A program made the position numbers and the translations under genes. Source: Sulfitobacter sp. EhC04 (GTDB lineage: Bacteria; Pseudomonadota; Alphaproteobacteria; Rhodobacterales; Rhodobacteraceae). From it: a stretch of DNA of 64,000 nt. Location of the stretch: NCBI RefSeq assembly GCF_001650875.1, contig NZ_LXYI01000005.1, positions 1-64,000 of the forward strand. The letters run 5' to 3'. This document shows positions 18,101 to 26,873 of this stretch, piece by piece (positions within the stretch are counted from its first letter, which is position 1; every line of letters starts with the position of its first letter). The notes below the pieces were generated by a model. The model was not told the origin of the DNA. It made no database searches and saw only the letters and a list, made by a program, of their open reading frames with translations.

Positions 18101-18802
18101 ACCGGCTGCGCGCAGCGAGGAGAAGTTGGTGCCGGTGCCGGAGCCGTATTTGAACAGACGCGCCTCGCGGACCCACAGGTCCATGATGCCGCCATCGCCT
18201 ACCAGATCGTCCGCGACCGACTGGATAAAGCAGGCGTGCGGTTGGGGGTGTTCGTAAGAGGATTTGGAACGGGTCAGTTTGCCGGTCTTGTAATCGACAT
18301 AGTAATGGCCCTGCGCGGGACCGTCGATGCCGTAAGCCCAATGCAGGCCGGTATTGAACCACTGCGGGCTGTTGGGGGCCGCGCGCTGGCTGGCCAGCAT
18401 GTGGCGCATTTCGTCAAAATAGGCGCGGGCGTCTTCTTCGGTGGTGAAATAGCCACCTTTCCAGCCCCAATAGGCCCAGGCACCGGCCAGACGGTCGAAC
18501 ACCTGCTTGGAAGAGGTTTCACCGCCCATTTCGGCCCCTTCAGCGGGCACAGAGCGCCACAGGAATTCGGGCACGCCCTTTTCCTTCACCTTTTTCAACG
18601 CGGAGGGCACGCCCGCCTTGCGGAAATATTTCTGCGCGATGACGTCACTTGCGACCTGGCTCCAGCCGGAAGGCACTTCGACATCGTCGAGCTTGAACAC
18701 GACGGAGCCGTCCGGATTGCGGATTTCGGAAATTGTGCTGACAAAATCCAGGTCCGCGTATGCGTCTTTGCCTGCGGTCGTAAACTGACGTTCAATTTTC
18801 AT
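15152..18802 (-). CDS. nrdJ: Adenosylcobalamin-dependent (class II) ribonucleotide reductase
   Basis: 1216-aa single-chain class II ribonucleotide reductase. It makes deoxyribonucleotides using a B12-generated thiyl radical and needs no oxygen. Family signatures include [31 protein letters not shown] with the active-site cysteine, [20 protein letters not shown], and a C-terminal region rich in cysteines ([19 protein letters not shown]) that should bind zinc and reduce the active site. Length and order match the alphaproteobacterial enzyme. The ribosome-binding site is weak. Upstream are NrdR-like boxes and DnaA-like boxes; downstream is a coupled small cysteine protein. Confidence 0.96.
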   Translation of the reverse strand: MKIERQFTTAGKDAYADLDFVSTISEIRNPDGSVVFKLDDVEVPSGWSQVASDVIAQKYFRKAGVPSALKKVKEKGVPEFLWRSVPAEGAEMGGETSSKQVFDRLAGAWAYWGWKGGYFTTEEDARAYFDEMRHMLASQRAAPNSPQWFNTGLHWAYGIDGPAQGHYYVDYKTGKLTRSKSSYEHPQPHACFIQSVADDLVGDGGIMDLWVREARLFKYGSGTGTNFSSLRAAGEKLSGGGKSSGLMGFLKIGDRAAGAIKSGGTTRRAAKMVIVDADHPDIEEFINWKVLEEQKVASIVAGSKMHEQKLNLLFKAIKEWDGAVADAYDPAKNDALKQAIREAKKVAIPETYVERVLDYAKQGHTSIEFPTYDTDWDSEAYNSVSGQNSNNSIRVTNAFLTAVEKDADWELTDRTTGKVAKTIRARDLWAQVGHAAWACADPGIQYHDTVNDWHTCPEDGAIRGSNPCSEYMFLDDTACNLASMNLLTFLEDGVFNVEAYMHAARLWTVTLEISVMMAQFPSREIAQRSYDFRTLGLGYANIGGLLMNMGYSYDSDEGRALCGALTAIMTGVSYATSAEMAGELGAFPGYEKNGSHMLRVIRNHRNAAYGNDTGYELLSVKPVPLDHANCPQPGLVDVAMSTWDEALTLGEEHGYRNAQVSVIAPTGTIGLVMDCDTTGIEPDFALVKFKKLAGGGYFKIINQSVPAALEKQGYGSAQIEEIVSYAVGHGTIGNAPGINHTSLAGHGFGPNELAKVDKALASAFDIRFVFNQWTLGADFCKNVLGIPADKLNDPTFDLLKSLGFTRADIDAANDHVCGTMTLERAPHLKQEHYSIFDCANPCGKKGKRYLSVNSHIYMMAAAQSFISGAISKTINMPNDASIEDCQKAYELSWSLGIKANALYRDGSKLSQPLAAALIEDDDEAAEVLESGSLQEKATVLAEKIVEKVIVKEIIKSHREKMPQRRKGYTQKANVGGHKVYLRTGEYGDGKLGEIFIDMHKEGAGFRAMMNNFAIAVSVGLQYGVPLEEFVDAFTFTKFEPAGMVQGNDSIKNATSILDYIFRELAVSYLDRTDLAHVKPEGATFDDLGRGEEEEGVANVSEISESAATKSLEVLRQISSTGYLRNRLPQELVVLQGGQREMAAAVAAAAPQVNGNAAVAMSASTSVATGAVSMDARTKAKMQGYEGEACGECGNYTLVRNGTCMKCNTCGGTSGCS

Positions 18803-19001
18803 TTTTTACTGCCTCATATCCAGCATTTACAATCTACGGAAACCCACCTGTCATTGCAGGCCGTCCCCACCCCATTCATTGCCGACAAAAGGCACGGAAG
18901 GACCGACCACGGAAGGAACCTGTCCCTCTGCGTTCTTGCAGCATTTAACGAAGTTACGTCTGGTGCCTGTCTTCTGCCCTGATGCGCCCTGCGAGCGTTA
19001 A

Positions 19002-19048
19002 CCACTACATATTGTGGCGTCATCGTCGGTCTACACAAACTGACGTAT
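19002..19048 (-). promoter_or_regulatory. Paired NrdR-like boxes and overlapping promoter of nrdJ
   Basis: CCACTACATATTGTGG at 19002-19017 agrees with the known NrdR box pattern (acaCwAtATaTwGtgt) at nearly all core positions. A weaker second box ACACAAACTGACGTAT lies at 19033-19048. The starts are 31 bp apart, the three-turn spacing typical of NrdR pairs. On the minus strand TTGTGT and CAATAT with an 18-bp spacer give a possible promoter overlapping both boxes, which fits repression. NrdR itself is not in the window. Confidence 0.6.
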
Positions 19049-19253
19049 CATGGGGGTTCGGGTCAACGAATTTTTTGAAAATTCTTCCAATCTTTATGGT
19101 TGACCGAAGCCAGTATTTTTGCGCGACCTGTCGGGCTCCGATTCATACGGTTAATATCCCCAGCCCCCCCCGGATGGGGGAGGTCCCGTCCCCAGCGCTA
19201 TTCTCCAAATGTTACGGCACATTTAGGGGTAATGGCTCACCCATTGCATGAAG

Positions 19254-19278
19254 TTATCCACAGAGGTGCTGTGAACAA
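19254..19278. promoter_or_regulatory. DnaA-like boxes upstream of nrdJ
   Basis: TTATCCACA at 19254-19262 is a perfect consensus DnaA box. TGTGAACAA at 19270-19278 is an inverted near-match (TTGTTCACA on the minus strand). They lie about 450 bp upstream of nrdJ. DnaA control of ribonucleotide reductase genes is known in other bacteria, so a link to the cell cycle is plausible. Confidence 0.45.
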
Positions 19279-19673
19279 CTTGGCCAAAAGGTGGCGATTT
19301 GGTTTTATCGAAAAATCCTGCCGCGATTCACAAAAATGTCACGTTGGCCTGTGCCTCAGGTCAAGAATCGCCGGCAAACACCCACCGCATCTGGAAGGTG
19401 AATGAGGCAAACACACCACATGTAGGGGGTCAGCCGCATCGGGCCGGGCTGGCACACAGCGGCGCGACGGCCGCCAGGGTCCGGTTGGTAGACTCTGTTG
19501 CCGTCGATCACTGGTAGCCAAAACCCGGAACAAGCCGAAGGTGCCGGGCCTTCGCTGCATTTTTCACGAATGACCGCTTAGCCCCTGCCCCGTCCTTCTG
19601 ACGCAGCAACGGGCACCGGATCAGCGATGTGACCCAAACGTCTATCTGGCCTGAAATCTAACATATATGAAAG

Positions 19674-19750
19674 TGGTCGGAGCGAGAGGATTCGAACCTC
19701 CGACCCCCTGTACCCAAAACAGGTGCGCTACCAGGCTGCGCCACGCTCCG
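19674..19750 (-). tRNA. tRNA-Pro (TGG)
   Basis: 77-nt tRNA gene with an encoded CCA. The acceptor stem CGGAGCG (19750-19744) pairs with CGCTCCG (19684-19678), the discriminator is A, and CCA occupies 19676-19674. The anticodon stem CCTGT/ACAGG encloses TTTGGGT, giving anticodon TGG. The T-arm contains GGTTCGAATCC. It lies 45 bp downstream of the DUF192 gene on the same strand. Confidence 0.97.
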
Positions 19751-19795
19751 ACCTGGCCTCTTTAGTCGCTGGCTTCGCGAATGAAAAGACCTAGA

Positions 19796-20308
19796 TTACG
19801 GTGTCTCGCACGGCCATGCCGCCCCGAACCGCGCAAATGCCGGATGGCGCGCTTGGGTGCCCTCATTGATCCCCAACCGATTGGCCAGACCGCCGTTGAT
19901 CTCAAGCACCGCCAAAACGTTGTCCCCGCCGAAAATAGCGGTTTCATCCAGCGGTATGGCGTTGTGATGGATATGGCGCACGACGCCGGTGGCGTCGATG
20001 AACAGCATATCGAGGGGAATCAGCGTATTGCGCATCCAGAAACTTGAGCGGCGCGGCCCAGGATAGACAAACAACATCCCCGAAGACACCGGCATTGAGG
20101 TGCGCCCCATCAGCCCGCGTTGCTGCTCCTGCGGGTCATCCGCAATCTCGACGTTGAACCGCACGGTTCCCCAATCGCCGCGCAACAGGACCGTATCCGC
20201 GCGACAGTCAGACCGGGCCTGCGCCGCAAAGGGCATCATTACAGCAAGGGCGAGCGTGGCGGCACAGATCCCTATTCGTCTTCGCGTTCCGTCAAGACGG
20301 TTTCCCAT
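19796..20308 (-). CDS. DUF192 domain exported protein
   Basis: 170-aa protein with an N-terminal signal peptide (about residues 1-31, ending AAQA) and a DUF192 domain. The family pattern is visible in FNVEIADDPQEQQRGLMGRTSMP, then GMLFVYPGPRRSSFWMRNTLIPLDMLFID, and VLEINGG. The biochemical role of DUF192 is not established. Its start overlaps the 3' end of the cold-shock gene by 37 bp in another frame, so it is probably translated from the same mRNA. Confidence 0.85.
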   Translation of the reverse strand: MGNRLDGTRRRIGICAATLALAVMMPFAAQARSDCRADTVLLRGDWGTVRFNVEIADDPQEQQRGLMGRTSMPVSSGMLFVYPGPRRSSFWMRNTLIPLDMLFIDATGVVRHIHHNAIPLDETAIFGGDNVLAVLEINGGLANRLGINEGTQARHPAFARFGAAWPCETP

Positions 20309-20841
20309 GCCTGCACCTCTGCGGCCATACGGCCGCGCTTGCCTTCGATCACCCGCATTGCCAGTGCTTCTCCCGGCTGCAAATCGGACAGGCCGGACAG
20401 ACGAAGCACTTCGATATGCAGAAACACATCCTGCGGCTTGCCAAAGACATTGGCAAACCCGAATCCCTTCGATTTATCGAACCACTTTACCCGTGCAGGT
20501 TCCAGAGGTGCCGCCGCCACCGCGCTGCGGTCCAGCCCCACGATATCCGGCAGTGCGGCGGACTGGATGTTCTCGGGCGGCTGAATCGCCAGAACGGCGG
20601 TGGCCTGCACCCCCCGGTCGGTGCGCTGCGCAATAACCTCCACCCGCGCGCCGTCCGTGACAGAGCTTTGGCCGAAGTTGCGCAGCACATTCACATGCAG
20701 CAGGATATCCGGCCCACCCTCGTCCGCCACGACAAAGCCGAACCCTTTTATCGGGTCGAACCATTTCACGACGCCAGACACCGCCGTTCCCTCGGGCGCT
20801 TCGGGTCCTGTCTCATTCGGTATGTCGCGGTCGTCCTGCAC
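20272..20841 (-). CDS. Double cold-shock-domain protein
   Basis: 189-aa protein with two OB-fold cold-shock domains. The first RNP motif region is VVKWFDPIKGFGFVVADEGG (about residues 23-42) and the second is VKWFDKSKGFGFANVFGK (about residues 118-135). An acidic tail of about 20 residues precedes the first domain. The protein should bind single-stranded RNA or DNA; double-CSD proteins are common in alphaproteobacteria. The start is GTG at 20841 with AAAGGA upstream. It is followed by the overlapping DUF192 gene and tRNA-Pro. Confidence 0.9.
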   Translation of the reverse strand: MQDDRDIPNETGPEAPEGTAVSGVVKWFDPIKGFGFVVADEGGPDILLHVNVLRNFGQSSVTDGARVEVIAQRTDRGVQATAVLAIQPPENIQSAALPDIVGLDRSAVAAAPLEPARVKWFDKSKGFGFANVFGKPQDVFLHIEVLRLSGLSDLQPGEALAMRVIEGKRGRMAAEVQAWETVLTEREDE

Positions 20842-20921
20842 AATCGTCCTTTATCAGTTGTCTCCGAGCCCTGGGGCCGGAAAATTCACGAAACCTATCA
20901 CAAAAAACAGTTCTTTGATAC

Positions 20922-21527
20922 TCAGGGGTTAAGGCGTGTCACGTCCCAGGGGGACAAGAAATCGCCTCGGTGCCACCGAAACCGGTTGTGCAGCCGAAAC
21001 TCACCATCGGCCCAGAACTCGATCTCCAATGGCGTGATCCGGTATCCTCCCCAAAACGGCGGCCGTGCCGGGTCCGTGCCCTTTGCTGCCGTCACCTTTG
21101 CCACTTCGGCCACCAGCGCCGCACGGCTTTTCAGCGGGCGCGACTGCGCCGAGGCCCAGGCCCCCAGCCTGCTGCCCAGCGACCGGCTCTTGTAATAGGC
21201 ATCGGCCTTCGGCCCCTCCTCGCGGGTGATCAGCCCGCGCACCCGGATCTGGCGGCGCAGCGATTTCCAATGCATGACAAAGGCCGCCTTGCCCGCGCTG
21301 TCCAGTTCCTGCGCCTTGGCGCTCTCGTAATTGGTATAAAAGACAAAGGCATCCGCCTCGATCTCCTTGAGCAACACCATCCGCACATTCGGCAGACCTT
21401 CATCATCCACCGTCGCCAGGGCGATCGCGTTTGGGTCGTTGGGTTCTTTGACTTCCGCCTCGCCCAGCCACTGCCGGGCGATTTCGAACGGATCCTGCCC
21501 CGCAAAAATACCGGTGCGTTTTTCCAT
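20922..21527 (-). CDS. pdxH: Pyridoxamine 5'-phosphate oxidase
   Basis: 201-aa FMN-dependent oxidase converting pyridoxamine or pyridoxine phosphate to pyridoxal phosphate. Family features are [22 protein letters not shown] (FMN-binding strand), [53 protein letters not shown] and the C-terminal W-DVTRLNP. The start at 21527 gives the usual MxxRTGIF N terminus; an ATG at 21560 is an alternative. It is divergent from fabI across about 210 bp, which contains the palindrome ATAGCGCTAT at 21576-21585. Confidence 0.95.
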   Translation of the reverse strand: MEKRTGIFAGQDPFEIARQWLGEAEVKEPNDPNAIALATVDDEGLPNVRMVLLKEIEADAFVFYTNYESAKAQELDSAGKAAFVMHWKSLRRQIRVRGLITREEGPKADAYYKSRSLGSRLGAWASAQSRPLKSRAALVAEVAKVTAAKGTDPARPPFWGGYRITPLEIEFWADGEFRLHNRFRWHRGDFLSPWDVTRLNP

Positions 21528-21672
21528 GTGGTATCCCAATTTCATAATCGAACGCCGCAAAACGCACCGATCCCCATAGCGCTATATCAAATGACATAAC
21601 GCAACAAGCCGCCGGACCGATTTTTGTACAACCAATCCGGTAGTTGGCGCTAACATGCCAAAGGCTGACATC

Positions 21673-21701
21673 TTGATGGCATGGCCGCAATGCCCTAGAG
21701 G
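21673..21701 (+). promoter_or_regulatory. Candidate fabI promoter
   Basis: TTGATG (21673-21678) and TAGAGG (21696-21701) with a 17-bp spacer lie 35 bp upstream of the fabI ATG. The -10 match is weak. It is the best promoter-like pair in the gap. Confidence 0.3.
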
Positions 21702-21736
21702 TATGCGGTAATGTAAAATGCAAAGGTTCGGTGCCC

Positions 21737-22543
21737 ATGGAAAACACTTTGATGCAAGGCAAGCGTGGGCTGATCATGGGCCTTGCCAATGACAAATCCA
21801 TCGCCTGGGGCATTGCCCGGACCCTGGCCGAGGCCGGGGCGGAACTGGCGTTCTCCTATCAGGGTGATGCGCTGAAAAAGCGGGTCGATCCGCTGGCCGC
21901 TCAGCTCGGCAGCGATATCGTGCTGCCCTGCGACGTTGGCGACGAGGCCAGCCTGGACGCGCTGTTCGACGGCCTCAAGGACCGCTGGGGCGCCCTTGAT
22001 TTTGTCGTTCATGCCATTGGGTTTTCTGACAAAAGCGAGCTGCGCGGCCGCTATGTCGATACCAGCCGCGGCAATTTCGCGATGTCGATGGATATTTCCG
22101 TCTATTCCTTTACCGCCGTCATGCAGCGCGCGGAAAAGATGATGTCGCCCGGCAGCAGCGCGCTGACCCTCACCTATTACGGTGCGGAAAAGGTCATGCC
22201 GCATTATAATGTCATGGGCGTGGCCAAGGCGGCGCTGGAGGCCTCCGTGCAATACCTGGCCGAGGATCTGGGCAAGGACGGCATCCGCGTCAACGCAATC
22301 AGCGCAGGCCCGATCAAGACGCTCGCAGCCTCCGGGATCGGCGATTTCCGCTACATCATGAAGTGGAACGAATACAACTCTCCGCTGCGCCGCAATGTCA
22401 CCATCGACGACGTCGGCAAGGCGGCGCTCTACCTGCTCAGCGATCTCGGCTCCGGCACCACCGGCGAGAACCTGCATGTGGACGCCGGGTATCATGTTGT
22501 CGGCATGAAGGCCGTGGACGCGCCCGACATGGCCAAGGAGTGA
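21737..22543 (+). CDS. fabI: Enoyl-[acyl-carrier-protein] reductase (NADH)
   Basis: 268-aa short-chain dehydrogenase-type enzyme that performs the last reduction of each fatty-acid elongation cycle. The FabI cofactor motif is GLIMGLANDKSIAWGIA near residues 11-27. The catalytic pair is in the Y-x6-K pattern of HYNVMGVAKAAL, preceded by LTYYGAEKV. NAISAGPIKTLAASGI and the C-terminal HVDAGYHVVGM also fit. I took the ATG at 21737; a GTG at 21731 and an ATG at 21752 are alternatives. Confidence 0.95.
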   Translation: MENTLMQGKRGLIMGLANDKSIAWGIARTLAEAGAELAFSYQGDALKKRVDPLAAQLGSDIVLPCDVGDEASLDALFDGLKDRWGALDFVVHAIGFSDKSELRGRYVDTSRGNFAMSMDISVYSFTAVMQRAEKMMSPGSSALTLTYYGAEKVMPHYNVMGVAKAALEASVQYLAEDLGKDGIRVNAISAGPIKTLAASGIGDFRYIMKWNEYNSPLRRNVTIDDVGKAALYLLSDLGSGTTGENLHVDAGYHVVGMKAVDAPDMAKE

Positions 22544-22552
22544 GCCTGACCG

Positions 22553-23158
22553 ATGACCCTGGAAAGCCTGGTCGCCTTTAACCTGCTGCTGCTGGCGGCC
22601 CTCGCCAGTCCGGGTGCGGCGATGATCTTTGTCATCAAGACCACGGTCAGCGCGGGCCGGGTCGCGGGGCTGCTCAGCGGCGTCGGGCTGGCACTGGCGG
22701 CCGGCTGCTGGACAGCCTCGGCCTTTCTGGGGCTCGACCGGCTGCTGGCGCTGGCCCCCTGGGCCTATGTCACGCTCAAGGTTGCCGGCGCGCTCTATCT
22801 GATCTGGATTGCGGTGCAGACCTGGCGGCACGCCCGCCAGGCCCCCGGCGATGCGGTGCCGCGACCAGCCGGCCGCAACCTGATGGCCGGTGCGCTGGTC
22901 AACCTCGGCAACCCCAAATCAATGCTGTTTGCCGCCGCCCTGATCCTCGTGGTCTTTCCAAGGGGCATGAACGCGGGCGAAATTGCCTTTGTCGTGTTCA
23001 ATCATGTGGTGCTGGAAATCCTGTTCTACAGCCTCTTTGCCACCCTGCTCAGCACGCCTGTGGCGCGGCAGGGCTATCTGCGCCTGAAACCGGTCTTCGA
23101 CCGCATCGCCGCCCTGCTGCTGGGAGCGTTCGGCGCCCGGCTGCTGATCGAAAGGTAA
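22553..23158 (+). CDS. LysE family translocator
   Basis: 201-aa inner-membrane exporter of the LysE/RhtB superfamily, which exports amino acids or related metabolites. The N-terminal helix ends in the family-typical [26 protein letters not shown] region and a further signature [13 protein letters not shown] appears around residue 120. About five to six membrane segments are visible. It starts 9 bp after fabI and ends 4 bp before gpt, so it is in the same operon. The substrate is unknown. Confidence 0.85.
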   Translation: MTLESLVAFNLLLLAALASPGAAMIFVIKTTVSAGRVAGLLSGVGLALAAGCWTASAFLGLDRLLALAPWAYVTLKVAGALYLIWIAVQTWRHARQAPGDAVPRPAGRNLMAGALVNLGNPKSMLFAAALILVVFPRGMNAGEIAFVVFNHVVLEILFYSLFATLLSTPVARQGYLRLKPVFDRIAALLLGAFGARLLIER

Positions 23159-23162
23159 CCCC

Positions 23163-23681
23163 ATGTCCGACCCCCGCGACGCCAACCGCCTGCCCCACGA
23201 GAAAGGCTTTCACATCTCATGGGACCAGATCCACCGCGACAGCCGCGCCTTGGCCTGGCGGCTGGATGGCGAAGGGCCCGATGGCGGCGCATGGCGTGCC
23301 GTGGTTGCCATCACCCGTGGCGGCATGGCCCCGGCGATGATCGCGGCGCGCGAACTCGACATCCGCACGGTCGATACGATCTCGGTCAAATCCTATGACC
23401 ATCAGGACCAGTCCGAGGCACAGGTGCTCAAGGCCCCCGATGCAACGCTGATGGGCGACGGCACCGGCATCCTGATCATCGACGACCTGGTGGACAGCGG
23501 CAAAACCCTCGAAGTGGTCCGCAAGATGTACCCCAAGGCCCATTTCGCCACCGTCTACGCCAAGCCCAAGGGCCGCCCCCAGGTCGATACATTCATCACC
23601 GAGGTCAGCCAGGACACATGGATCTTCTTTCCCTGGGACATGGCCCTGCAATATGTCGAACCCTACCGGGGCAAGGACTGA
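23163..23681 (+). CDS. gpt: Xanthine-guanine phosphoribosyltransferase
   Basis: 172-aa type I phosphoribosyltransferase of purine salvage (guanine, xanthine or hypoxanthine plus PRPP). The PRPP-binding motif is [13 protein letters not shown] around residues 101-113. [19 protein letters not shown] and the C-terminal WIFFPWD match Gpt. It is cotranscribed with fabI and lysE by spacing. Confidence 0.93.
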   Translation: MSDPRDANRLPHEKGFHISWDQIHRDSRALAWRLDGEGPDGGAWRAVVAITRGGMAPAMIAARELDIRTVDTISVKSYDHQDQSEAQVLKAPDATLMGDGTGILIIDDLVDSGKTLEVVRKMYPKAHFATVYAKPKGRPQVDTFITEVSQDTWIFFPWDMALQYVEPYRGKD

Positions 23682-23752
23682 CCCCTTCCCCTCTTTTTGG
23701 CCTTAAATATTCCCCGCCGGAGGCTCCCGTCCGTGCAGCAAGGACCCCACGC

Positions 23753-24931
23753 ATGACACTCCCGCGCACCGCCACCACCTTTGCCCCGCCCGTGATGGAG
23801 GCGCGCCGCTGGTTGCAGGGCGTGGACTTTGCCCCCGACCGCCCGCTGATCAACGTCAGCCAAGCCGCCCCGGTGGACCCGCCGCCGCCGGCGCTGCGCC
23901 AGGCGATGGCCGATGCCGCCCTGACCAATGACGAGGCACATCTTTACGGCCCGGTGCTGGGCCTGCCGGAACTGCGCGCGGAACTGGCGGCGCAGACCGG
24001 CCAGCACTACGCCGGGTCCGTCACCCCGGTGCAGGTCTGCATCACCTCCGGCTGCAATCAGGCCTTTGCCGCCGCCATCGCGACGCTCTGCGCCGAAGGG
24101 GATGAAGTTATCCTTCCAACCCCTTGGTATTTCAATCATAAAATGTGGCTCGACATGTCCGGCGTTGCGGCAATCCCGCTGGCCACACGCCCCGACCTGC
24201 TGCCCGATCCCGATCACGCCGCCGCGCTGATCACCCCGCGCACCCGCGCCATCGCCCTGGTCACGCCCAACAACCCCGGCGGTGTCGAATATCCCGCCGA
24301 TCTGGTGCAGGCCTTCTTCGACCTTGCCCGCCGCCATGGCATCGCGCTGATCCTGGACGAAACCTACCGCGATTTCGACAGCCGCAGCGGCCCGCCCCAT
24401 GCGCTGTTCCAGGACCCGGACTGGGCCGAGACACTCATCCACCTCTATTCCTTCTCCAAGGCCTACCGGCTGACCGGGCACCGCGTCGGTGCGATGATCA
24501 CCTCCGAGCGGCGGCTGGCGGAAGTGGAAAAATTCCTCGACACCGTGGCCATCTGCCCCGCGCAACTGGGCCAGCATGGGGCGCTCTGGGGCATGCAGAA
24601 CCTGTCGCAATGGCTGGCCGGGGAACGTGACGAAATCCTCGCGCGCCGTGCCGCGATCACGGCCAATATGCCCCGGCTGGAACCGCTGGGCTGGAAACTG
24701 CTGGGGCTGGGCGGCTATTTCGCCTATATGCAGCATCCCTTTGCACAAAGTGCCGCCACACTTGCCCCCGAACTGGTCCGCACGGCTGGCATCCTCTGCC
24801 TGCCCGGCACGATGTTCTGCCCCGAGGGCGACGCCACCGGAGAGCGGCAACTGCGCATCGCCTTTGCCAATCTCGACGCCGCCGGGATCGCTGTGCTGTT
24901 CGACCGGCTGGCGGACCTCAACCCCGGTTGA
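23753..24931 (+). CDS. PLP-dependent aminotransferase, class I/II
   Basis: 392-aa fold-type I aminotransferase. Visible features: ALTNDEAHLYGPVLGLPELR, the Asn-containing VTPNNPGGVEYP, ILDETYRDFDS with the PLP-pyridine Asp and the Tyr, and the Schiff-base lysine in SFSKAYRLTGHRVG. The ATG at 23753 is preferred over a longer frame that begins inside gpt. The substrate is not evident. Confidence 0.87.
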   Translation: MTLPRTATTFAPPVMEARRWLQGVDFAPDRPLINVSQAAPVDPPPPALRQAMADAALTNDEAHLYGPVLGLPELRAELAAQTGQHYAGSVTPVQVCITSGCNQAFAAAIATLCAEGDEVILPTPWYFNHKMWLDMSGVAAIPLATRPDLLPDPDHAAALITPRTRAIALVTPNNPGGVEYPADLVQAFFDLARRHGIALILDETYRDFDSRSGPPHALFQDPDWAETLIHLYSFSKAYRLTGHRVGAMITSERRLAEVEKFLDTVAICPAQLGQHGALWGMQNLSQWLAGERDEILARRAAITANMPRLEPLGWKLLGLGGYFAYMQHPFAQSAATLAPELVRTAGILCLPGTMFCPEGDATGERQLRIAFANLDAAGIAVLFDRLADLNPG

Positions 24932-25019
24932 TCCAAAGCGCTGCAAAACCTGCATAGTTGCTTGCCCCGCGCCGGTCGGGCGCATAGACAGTTGCGAAAG
25001 TAAAAAAGGGTGATGGCAC

Positions 25020-26861
25020 ATGGCCAAAGGGTCGAGCATTTCAAAAACCGCGGTCTGGATTCTGATGGGTCTTCTGATCCTCGGTCTGGGCGGCTTTGGC
25101 GCAGTCAACCTGTCGGGCAATCTGCGCTCCATCGGCACGGTGGGTGACAAATCCATCCCGGTGGACGCCTATGCACGTCAGTTGCAGAACGAAATCCGCG
25201 CCATCAAACAGCAGACCGGCGAAAGCCTGCCCTTTGCCCGCGCGCAGGAAATCGGGCTGGACCGTGCCGTGCTGCAACGGCTGGTGCGCAACCGGGCGCT
25301 GGACCATGAAACCGCGCAACTGGGCCTGTCCATCGGCGACGAGGCACTGCGCGAGGACATCCTGAACATTCCCGCCTTTCAGGGCGTAGATGGCAAGTTC
25401 GACCGCGATGCCTACCGCTTTGCCCTGCAACAGGGCGGCTTGTCCGAGGGCGAATTCGAAACCTCCCTGCGCGAGGAAGCGGCACGCACCCTGCTGCAAC
25501 GCTCGGTCACCGCAGGCGTGGTGATGCCCGCCACCTATGCCGATACGCTGATGACCTATATCGCCCAGGAACGCAGCTTTACCTGGAGCGTGCTGGACGA
25601 CAGCAATCTGACCACCCCGCTGGCAGACCCCACCGAAGAGGAGCTGCGCGCCTTTTACGATGAAAATCAGGACGCTTTCATGCTGCCCCTGACCAAGAAG
25701 ATCACCTATGCCTGGCTGTCTCCCGATGCCATGCTGGACCAGGTTGAAGTGCCGGAAGAGGAACTGCGCCGCGCCTATGACGACCGCGCCGCCGAATTCC
25801 AGCAGCCTGAACGCCGCCTGGTGGAGCGTCTGGTCTTCGCCGATCAGGAAAGCGCCGACCGGGCCGCTGCCGCGCTTGAGGTCGATGGCACCACGTTCAA
25901 CGCGCTGGTGGAGGAACGCGGGCTTGAACTGGCGGACATCGACTTGGGCGATGTCGGCAGGCTGGAACTGGACGCCGCAGGCGAAGCGGTCTTTGCCGCC
26001 GAGGTGGGCGACATTGTCGGCCCCCTGCCCAGCCCGCTGGGCCCCGCCCTGTTCCGGGTGAACGGCGTGCTGCCCGCGCAGAACACCACATTCGAGGAAG
26101 CCCGCCCGGCGCTTCAGGCGGAACTGGCCACAGGCCGCGCCGTGCGCGCGGTAGAGGCCCGCGCACAGGAGCTGGACGACCAGCTTGCCGGTGGCGTGAC
26201 CCTGGAACAGATGGCCGAGGAAACCCACATGACCCTTGGCACCATCGACTGGACCCCCGAAAGCAGCGAAGGCATCGCCGCCTACACGGCGTTCCGCGAC
26301 GTGGCCGCCGATGTCACGGCAGAGGATTTTCCGCGCATCGAGCAAATGGAAGACGGCGGCGTCTTTGCGCTGCGTCTGGACGAACGGCTGGAGGAACGCC
26401 CCGAGCCGTTCGAGCAGGCCCGCGATGACGTGCTTGCCGCATGGACCGCCGACCAAACCGTTGCGCAACTGACCGAGCAGGCAAAGGAGCTGGTCCAGAC
26501 GCTGGGCGGCACCGCCTCCTTCGAAGAGGCGGGGCTTGATGCGATCATCGAGGAAAACCAGACCCGCCGCGCCTTTATCGACGGCACGCCCGACGGCTTC
26601 ATGGAGGCGGTGTTCGGCATGGAACCGGGCGCTGTGACCGTGCTGCCGGGGGACGGCAATGTGGTGATCGTCCGCCTGGACGCGATCGACGAGGCCAGCG
26701 AGAACGAGGAATCCGCCGCCCTGCGCGCGCGGCTTTCCGATCAGCTCAGCCAGACATTGTCGCAGGACCTCTATTCGGTCTTTGCCGATGACGTGGTGCG
26801 CCGCGCCGGGCCGAAGGTGGACCAGCGCGCGCTGCAAGCCGTTCATGTCAACTTTCCCTGA
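25020..26861 (+). CDS. ppiD: Periplasmic peptidyl-prolyl isomerase, PpiD/SurA-like
   Basis: 613-aa chaperone/foldase. A single N-terminal membrane anchor (about residues 10-31) is followed by a SurA N-like helical domain (DAYARQLQNEIRAIKQQTG onwards) and a parvulin-type rotamase region around residues 230-370 (KKITYAWLSP, GDVGRLELDAAGEAVFAAEVGDIVGP). It should help outer-membrane protein folding at the periplasmic face. It lies 12 bp upstream of trpE, an arrangement that suggests cotranscription. The PPIase core is divergent, so isomerase activity is not certain. Confidence 0.88.
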   Translation: MAKGSSISKTAVWILMGLLILGLGGFGAVNLSGNLRSIGTVGDKSIPVDAYARQLQNEIRAIKQQTGESLPFARAQEIGLDRAVLQRLVRNRALDHETAQLGLSIGDEALREDILNIPAFQGVDGKFDRDAYRFALQQGGLSEGEFETSLREEAARTLLQRSVTAGVVMPATYADTLMTYIAQERSFTWSVLDDSNLTTPLADPTEEELRAFYDENQDAFMLPLTKKITYAWLSPDAMLDQVEVPEEELRRAYDDRAAEFQQPERRLVERLVFADQESADRAAAALEVDGTTFNALVEERGLELADIDLGDVGRLELDAAGEAVFAAEVGDIVGPLPSPLGPALFRVNGVLPAQNTTFEEARPALQAELATGRAVRAVEARAQELDDQLAGGVTLEQMAEETHMTLGTIDWTPESSEGIAAYTAFRDVAADVTAEDFPRIEQMEDGGVFALRLDERLEERPEPFEQARDDVLAAWTADQTVAQLTEQAKELVQTLGGTASFEEAGLDAIIEENQTRRAFIDGTPDGFMEAVFGMEPGAVTVLPGDGNVVIVRLDAIDEASENEESAALRARLSDQLSQTLSQDLYSVFADDVVRRAGPKVDQRALQAVHVNFP

Positions 26862-26873
26862 TCGGCGGCACTT

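Larger units (their letters stand above)
18803..19673. other. 870-bp regulatory intergenic region upstream of nrdJ
   Basis: No gene is supported here. The region holds a pair of NrdR-like boxes, an AT-rich stretch (19068-19100) flanked by the inverted repeat GGTCAAC (19061-19067) / GTTGACC (19099-19105), a C-rich/G-rich hairpin near 19164-19180, DnaA-like boxes at 19254-19278, and at 19524-19548 a CCCGG...CCGGG element sharing 17 bases with 221-237. The tRNA-Pro gene lies at its far end. Confidence 0.6.

Noticed and set aside
18803..19001. Cobalamin riboswitch in the nrdJ leader
   Set aside because: I could not find a B12-box-like conserved core, and a B12-using enzyme would not be expected to be shut off by B12.
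18803..19673. Chromosomal replication origin
   Set aside because: Only one perfect and one near DnaA box were found and no origin-linked genes are adjacent, so a regulatory role at nrdJ is simpler.
19674..19750. tRNA-Pro as an attachment site for an integrated element
   Set aside because: No duplicated tRNA 3' end, integrase gene or compositional island was seen nearby.
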